7,634 nt of DNA, from contig CANTHI010000173.1 of assembly GCA_947653505.1 (NCBI GenBank), positions 1 to 7,634 on the forward strand, in the 5' to 3' direction. Source of the stretch: an uncultured Eubacterium sp. (GTDB lineage Bacteria; Bacillota_A; Clostridia; Lachnospirales; Lachnospiraceae). The notes under the pieces are model-generated. The model was not told where the DNA came from and did not search any database. It was given only the letters and a program-made list of their open reading frames with translations. The stretch's first letter is position 1, and the number at the start of each line of letters is the position of its first letter. Shown here one piece after another: positions 6,404 through 7,634 of this stretch. Position numbers and translations under genes: made by a program.

Positions 6404-7444
6404 TCAATCGATGGAAACCAGCGTATACGCACTGCTGCCCAGTCCGATTTCCTCCGCATATTCCAGCGCGTACTCCCCATTCAGCTTTTCTACCCAGCTG
6501 ACAAACGTATCGCTCCCATCTTCCATGTAGACCAGATCAATACTTGCCTGATCCAGTGCAACGGGATCCGAAGAGGCCAGAATACCAATCTCCCTGTCCG
6601 ACTGCCCGGCAGCATCGTTTGCAAAACCGCCGTCGATCGCACGATGGTCCATAATATTGATATATAAAATATTGCCGTTCAGCGCATCTGAAACTGATTT
6701 TCCAGCTTCTGCCATTGCTTCCAGAAACATATCCTGCTCTGCGCCCCGCGGATCGGTGCTGCTGCTTCCGGCAGAATAGATCAGACATTTTCCTTCTACA
6801 GAGCTGACACCGACTGATACATTTTTGACCGCTCCATCAAATCCTGCCGCGGCATGTCCCTGAAAATAAGAGACCAGCAAATAATGATCATATTCTGAAA
6901 AATGCGTCCCTACGTAATTTTCAGTCAGGTGCGTCCCTTCCCCGACCGGAATCGTCACTGAACCTCCTTCATCCAGAACCTTTACATCTGCAATCTGTGC
7001 CAGTCCCTGATCTTTTGCCGGCTGCAGATCATCTCTGGTACTGCCTGTTACGATCGTTCCATTCACTGCCTGTACCAGCTTCTGAAACAGCTCCGGATCC
7101 GGACTGCTTTCATCAGAAAGCTCACCTGCAGATATTTTCACGGCTGTCTGCTTTCCTTTTTTCTTTCTGCCCAGCGACTGATACAGCTCCAGCAAAGAAT
7201 CCGGTGTAATCTTTCCTGTCATATACACCACCGGCACTGCATCTGCATACTGTTTCAATCCGGCTTCCAGATCAGACTGCGTGGTTGTCTGTTCCGTATC
7301 CGTACCGGACTGGTCAGAAATCTGTGTCTGCACATCGTCCTTTGCATCCGTGACTGCCTGCGCATCATTCTCTGAAACCGTTCCGCCACATCCTGCCAGA
7401 TTTAGTCCAAAAATCAGACACAAAAATACTGTCATTTTTTTCAT
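6404..7444 (-). CDS. DUF362-like lipoprotein lacking the Cys-Asp-Cys motif
   Basis: The 346-residue protein begins with a lipoprotein signal (MKKMTVFLCLIFGLNLAGC; lipobox L16-A-G-C19), so it should be lipid-anchored on the outer face of the membrane. An acidic Ser/Thr/Gln-rich linker (20-60) precedes a DUF362 core. Matching landmarks are V-N-G-T-I-V near 127-132, T-E-N-Y-V-G-T-H-F near 174-182, F-Q-G-H-A-A-A-G-F-D-G-A-V-K-N near 194-208, I-G-I-L-A-S-S-D-P-V-A-L-D-Q near 286-299, and the ending G-L-G-S-S-A-Y-T-L-V-S-I-D. Against the DUF362 proteins I recall, the S-H-F-K-G-H segment is S-Y-F-Q-G-H, and the C-D-C segment is replaced by D-H-R-A-I-D-G-G (264-271). Metal or iron-sulfur binding is therefore unlikely to be conventional. 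The ATG at 7444 follows AAAGGGGG by about eight bases. It is the first gene of the likely operon. Its molecular role is unknown. Confidence 0.88.
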   Translation of the reverse strand: MKKMTVFLCLIFGLNLAGCGGTVSENDAQAVTDAKDDVQTQISDQSGTDTEQTTTQSDLEAGLKQYADAVPVVYMTGKITPDSLLELYQSLGRKKKGKQTAVKISAGELSDESSPDPELFQKLVQAVNGTIVTGSTRDDLQPAKDQGLAQIADVKVLDEGGSVTIPVGEGTHLTENYVGTHFSEYDHYLLVSYFQGHAAAGFDGAVKNVSVGVSSVEGKCLIYSAGSSSTDPRGAEQDMFLEAMAEAGKSVSDALNGNILYINIMDHRAIDGGFANDAAGQSDREIGILASSDPVALDQASIDLVYMEDGSDTFVSWVEKLNGEYALEYAEEIGLGSSAYTLVSID

Positions 7445-7494
7445 CCCCCGCTCCCCCTTTCTGCTCTTTACGTCCAAAATGACATCTCATAGCT

Positions 7495-7523
7495 ATTATA
7501 TACGAAAGAACACTTTTGGGGAA
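7495..7523 (-). promoter_or_regulatory. Candidate sigma-A promoter for the five-gene operon
   Basis: On the minus strand a perfect TATAAT (7495-7500) lies 51 bases before the DUF362-like start codon. The -35 position at 17-bp spacing is TTCCCC (7518-7523), a weak match sharing only the first TT and one C with TTGACA. It sits between the argJ stop and the first operon gene, as expected. Strong -10 with poor -35 may mean the promoter needs an activator. Confidence 0.55.
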
Positions 7524-7553
7524 GTACACAGATGAAATTTTTGTCATATTTCG

Positions 7554-7634
7554 TCAGCTCCGGTAATCTGCATTTATTTTCACATAATCATAAGTCAGAT
7601 CACACCCCCATGCTTTTGCACAGGCATCTCCCTG
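7554..7634 (-). CDS. argJ: Bifunctional ornithine acetyltransferase/N-acetylglutamate synthase, C-terminal end only
   Basis: The last 26 codons read through the window edge and end at a TGA at 7554-7556. The peptide contains A-W-G-C-D-L-T-Y-D-Y-V-K-I-N-A-D-Y-R-S, which is the highly conserved C-terminus of ArgJ. ArgJ transfers the acetyl group of N-acetylornithine to glutamate in the cyclic arginine pathway and acts in the cytoplasm. The rest of the gene lies beyond the window. In many Firmicutes argB follows argJ, but here a 109-nt gap and the DUF362-like gene follow, so the arg cluster may be split at this point. A weak 8-bp hairpin (7531-7555) overlaps the stop without a U run, so no convincing terminator is seen. 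Confidence 0.9.
   Translation of the reverse strand, partial: QGDACAKAWGCDLTYDYVKINADYRS

Noticed and set aside
7531..7555. 8-bp hairpin overlapping the argJ stop
   Set aside because: It contains a G-U pair, is AT-rich and is not followed by a U tract, so it is not called as a terminator.
1..7634. CRISPR array, tRNA, rRNA, riboswitch, transposase or integrase
   Set aside because: No regularly spaced repeats, no cloverleaf or conserved RNA core, and no recombinase motif were recognised on either strand.

Overview
The window most resembles a Gram-positive Clostridia chromosome, probably Lachnospiraceae. The pointers are strong AGGAGG-type ribosome binding sites, Gram-positive secretion signals and lipobox, cell-wall-binding YG repeats, bacterial SH3 modules, and the match of the argJ tail and a ParB fragment to my memory of clostridial proteins. 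The genus cannot be fixed from the sequence. Every intact gene lies on the minus strand, so transcription runs from high to low coordinates. No gene-free stretch exceeds 300 bases.

Layout in order of transcription. At 7554-7634 is the last 26 codons of argJ (arginine biosynthesis). A near-consensus -10 box at 7495-7500 then starts what looks like a five-gene operon, 7444 to 2201: a DUF362-like lipoprotein, a secreted cell-wall-repeat protein, a secreted transglutaminase-like cysteine enzyme, an MBOAT membrane O-acyltransferase, and an AlgX/AlgJ/DHHW-type SGNH acyltransferase. Gaps are 48, 9, 39 and 54 nt, with no terminator seen between the genes. After a 164-nt gap holding helically phased TTAA repeats and a candidate promoter comes a small secreted SH3 protein. 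After a gap with a perfect 13-bp inverted repeat comes an OmpR-family response regulator with no kinase beside it. It ends in a hairpin, followed by a CPBP-like membrane protein.

How the genes may work together. MBOAT and SGNH partners transfer acyl groups across the membrane and place them on an exported polymer, as in alginate, peptidoglycan or teichoic-acid modification. The three exported proteins encoded ahead of them could bind, process or crosslink the same envelope polymer. The whole operon reads as a cell-surface modification locus. The SH3 protein and response regulator downstream are possible regulatory or wall-sensing companions. This grouping is inferred from gene order; no substrate can be read from the sequence.

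The left edge is broken. Bases 35-199 on the plus strand encode the middle of a ParB/Noc-type protein without its beginning or end. The CPBP gene runs tail-to-tail into this AT-rich remnant, so its last 15-18 codons are antisense ParB sequence. This marks a recombination junction or an assembly chimera near 180-200.
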